A stretch of DNA of 64,000 bases from Actinoplanes sp. KI2 (lineage in GTDB: Bacteria > Actinomycetota > Actinomycetes > Mycobacteriales > Micromonosporaceae). Location: NCBI RefSeq assembly GCF_025630775.1, contig NZ_JAOSZE010000014.1, positions 144,095 through 208,094 of the forward strand, read 5' to 3'. Below the pieces are notes generated by a model, which was given only the letters and a program-made list of their open reading frames with translations, did no database searches and was not told the origin of the DNA. Every line of letters begins with the position of its first letter. Position 1 is the stretch's first letter. The translations under genes and the position numbers were made by a program. Positions 62,683 to 64,000 of the stretch are shown piece after piece.

Positions 62683-63888
62683 TCAGTGGCCGTACCTCTG
62701 GAACGAGACCGCCCAGTCGCCGAGGCCGTCCCAGATCGGGAGCGACTTCGGGCTGTGCCTGACCTCGACGACGTCGCCGAGGAGGCAGTTCTCGAAAAAC
62801 CAGCGGGCGTCGGCGACGCCCAGGTTGACGCAGCCGTGCGACAGGTTGGCCCGGCCCAGCGAGTGGTTCCAGGGTGCGGCGTGCAGGAACTCGCCCGAGT
62901 AGGTGATCCGGGTGCAGTACTCGACGTCTTCCGGCGCGTAGAAGTACGGGTTGCTCGGGTCGGTGAGGCCGTAGCTGGCCGAGCTCATGCTGTGCCACTT
63001 CTCCCGGTGGAGCACCACGTGCGGACCGGCCTGGGTCCAGAAGTGGATCGACTGCCCGTTCGCGCCGGTGGTGTAGCCGCCCCGGCCGTTGCTGCAGGCC
63101 ATGTCGCGGACCAGCGTGCCGTCGATGTACACCTTCACGCGGTGCGTTCGGGTGTTGTTGATCGCGATCAGCTGGCGCCCGATGGTGAAGTGCGTCGTCG
63201 CGTTCCGCGCGCCGTACACGCCGTTGCCGAGGTCGACGCCGAGGGCGTTGACCCCGACCTTGATCGTCGTGCCCTTCGCCCAGTATCTGGCCGGCCGCCA
63301 GTGCACGGCCTGGCTGCTCGCCCAGTAGAACTTCCCTTCGACCGCGGGCGAGGTGCTGATGTCGATCGCCTTCTCGGCCGCGGCCCGGTCGGTGACCGGG
63401 CGGCTGAAGGCGACGATGACCGGCTGGCCGACCCCGTAGATGTTGCCGGCCTCGAGCGAGTTCATCGCGTTCGCCCGGAAGGTGATCTTCGCGGTGGTGC
63501 GCGGCTTCAGCGTGGTGAAGGCGGAGGTCTTCTCGACCGTCGCGCCCAGGCTGTCGGTGGCCGACGCGGTCACCCGGTACGTCGTGCCGTAGGCGAGGTC
63601 CTCGGTCGAGCGCCAGGTCCCGTCGGGCTGCACGGCGCCGCGAACCGTCCGGTTGCCGGTCATGACGGTGGCCGACCGGAGCGTGCCGCCGTCGACGGTG
63701 ACGACGACCGGTTCGCCGGGCGACACCGCCTTGGCGCCGGTCGCCGGCGTGATGCCCAGCTTGACCGGCACGGCCGGCGGTGGCGGGCTGCTCACGGCCG
63801 CGGCGCCACCCGGCGCTGAATCACCGGCGGCGGCAGCGACGGCCGTCGCGCCCAGCGCGCCCAGGATGACCTCACGTCGCCGAATCAT
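62683..63888 (-). CDS. L,D-transpeptidase with Ig-like domains
   Basis: 401 residues from the ATG at 63888. The N terminus MIRRREVILGALGATAVAAAA looks like a twin-arginine signal. Ig-like domains cover about 55-260, as in LdtMt2-type proteins. The YkuD catalytic domain has the nucleophilic Cys about residue 351 in SHGCVNLGVADARW and the upstream HSLGRANL. It makes 3-3 crosslinks in peptidoglycan. An upstream ATG at 63933 is possible but breaks the Tat pattern. The last 60 bases of the window show no gene. Confidence 0.92.
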   Translation of the reverse strand: MIRRREVILGALGATAVAAAAGDSAPGGAAAVSSPPPPAVPVKLGITPATGAKAVSPGEPVVVTVDGGTLRSATVMTGNRTVRGAVQPDGTWRSTEDLAYGTTYRVTASATDSLGATVEKTSAFTTLKPRTTAKITFRANAMNSLEAGNIYGVGQPVIVAFSRPVTDRAAAEKAIDISTSPAVEGKFYWASSQAVHWRPARYWAKGTTIKVGVNALGVDLGNGVYGARNATTHFTIGRQLIAINNTRTHRVKVYIDGTLVRDMACSNGRGGYTTGANGQSIHFWTQAGPHVVLHREKWHSMSSASYGLTDPSNPYFYAPEDVEYCTRITYSGEFLHAAPWNHSLGRANLSHGCVNLGVADARWFFENCLLGDVVEVRHSPKSLPIWDGLGDWAVSFQRYGH

Positions 63889-64000
63889 GGCTCCCGCAAT
63901 CGACGGGGAATGGTTGCCGATCGAGTAGATCATTCCGGCGGGCCGTCCCGTGGCCGCTTGGCCAGGGCTTTCTCGCCCGGTCGTGGTACCGGGCCGGACG

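Overview
The window is high-GC actinobacterial chromosome with many GTG and TTG starts. Gene content points to the Micromonosporaceae, probably Actinoplanes or a close relative. The lineage clues are mycothiol conjugate amidase, a DUF4307 and greA neighbourhood, an AfsR-type regulator, an SCO7613-type giant membrane protein, chitin use, and start codons that directly follow TAnnnT -10 boxes (leaderless transcripts). I see no tRNA, rRNA, CRISPR array, prophage or complete insertion sequence. Assignments rest on motifs read by eye; no database search was run.

Layout. 1-5.2 kb: the C-terminal part of a STAND NTPase with 14 WD40 repeats, a secreted protein and a toxin-antitoxin-like pair with an AbiEii-type nucleotidyltransferase. 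5.4-13.6 kb: acyl-CoA dehydrogenase, a 1772-residue membrane protein, a C39-like protein and a membrane glutaredoxin. 13.6-17.3 kb: a probable operon of DUF255 protein, purK, purE and glutaredoxin. 17.4-25.6 kb: a carbohydrate locus, probably for chitin, with a secreted GH18 enzyme convergent to a five-gene overlapping operon (lipoprotein, two permeases, GH4 hydrolase, BadF-type kinase), then a ROK regulator. The GH18 gene and the operon each start from the same promoter, TTGACA-17-AAGGCT, with an identical 21-bp palindrome laid over it. 25.8-32.6 kb: an AfsR-like regulator, a decayed gene, an NTF2-like protein under a KstR-type palindrome, and a membrane GGDEF-EAL protein.

32.6-40.2 kb: repeat-rich spacer, mca, DUF4307 protein, greA, then a metB-like, amidase, ilvA operon divergent from a HIT and msrA pair. 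The divergent start codons are only 24 bp apart, and the two -10 boxes share a CTAG core. 40.4-44.9 kb: secreted and membrane proteins, an Eis-like acetyltransferase, and remnants of a HAD hydrolase and of a second msrA. 45.0-48.7 kb: a polyphosphate pair (CYTH-CHAD and PPK2), then a strongly folded leader with a short peptide before ribonuclease Z. 48.6-54.8 kb: PNPOx-like protein, ECF sigma factor, RibD-like reductase, GNAT, HtrA-like protease, cystathionine beta-synthase and DUF1232 protein. 54.9-63.9 kb: two tandem SGNH hydrolases, thiolase, a second copy of a long-hairpin repeat, a Bax-inhibitor-like protein, a bifunctional penicillin-binding protein and an L,D-transpeptidase.

The strongest candidates for something undescribed are the ROK-linked operator pair around the carbohydrate locus, the structured leader of ribonuclease Z, and the KstR-like site controlling a lone NTF2-like protein.
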